Shown one piece after another: positions 5,353-5,376 of a stretch of DNA of 5,376 nucleotides (its first letter is position 1; every line of letters starts with the position of its first letter). The notes beneath the pieces are model-generated. The model was not told the DNA's origin. It worked only from the letters and a program-made list of their open reading frames with translations, and searched no databases. The DNA comes from an uncultured bacterium (GTDB lineage Bacteria > Cyanobacteriota > Vampirovibrionia > Gastranaerophilales > Gastranaerophilaceae): the NCBI GenBank assembly GCA_902489575.1, contig CABUAQ010000107.1, positions 1 through 5,376 of the forward strand. The letters are read 5' to 3'. Made by a program: the position numbers and the translations under genes.

Positions 5353-5376
5353 TTTTCTTTTAGTTTGTAATTTTTA

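Overview
The window is AT-rich bacterial chromosome, about one third G+C by eye. It suggests a Gram-negative-type cell: it encodes a Sec-exported soluble lytic transglycosylase, and its tRNA gene carries its own CCA. The mix of an AT-rich genome, a GH57/DUF1957 branching enzyme and two small orphan proteins, one starting with a short 'ISFTSGI'-like N-terminus, resembles gut Gastranaerophilales (Melainabacteria/Vampirovibrionia, non-photosynthetic relatives of cyanobacteria). That placement is tentative and rests on pattern memory only.

Left third, + strand (1-1686). The 3' end of an unrecognised gene is followed by an intrinsic terminator. Next come two orphan genes in tandem. The first (332-916) has a Cys/His spacing and C-terminal layout recalling the chemotaxis glutamine deamidase CheD. 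The second (1003-1686) has a Cys...His...Asp arrangement like transglutaminase/papain-like enzymes. Neither has a signal peptide or membrane segment. If both readings are right, this is a pair of thiol enzymes that could act on glutamine side chains, and it is the most interesting part of the window.

Middle (1687-3828), mainly - strand. A complete tRNA-Asp(GTC) gene has its own strong promoter and terminator. A perfect 11-bp tandem repeat lies beyond its 3' end. Upstream is a GH57 alpha-glucan branching enzyme with its own Shine-Dalgarno and terminator, which points to glycogen-type storage metabolism.

Right part (3829-5376), - strand. A small XRE-family helix-turn-helix regulator is broken by a frameshift and lacks a normal start codon, so it is called a pseudogene. 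An operator-like inverted repeat lies just upstream of it. A symmetrical terminator separates it from a secreted lytic transglycosylase with a TTG start and an AT-rich upstream region holding two promoter candidates. A possible rightward promoter sits at the window edge.

Apart from the possible orphan pair, the genes look like independent transcription units and not one pathway. No CRISPR array, insertion sequence or integrase is visible.
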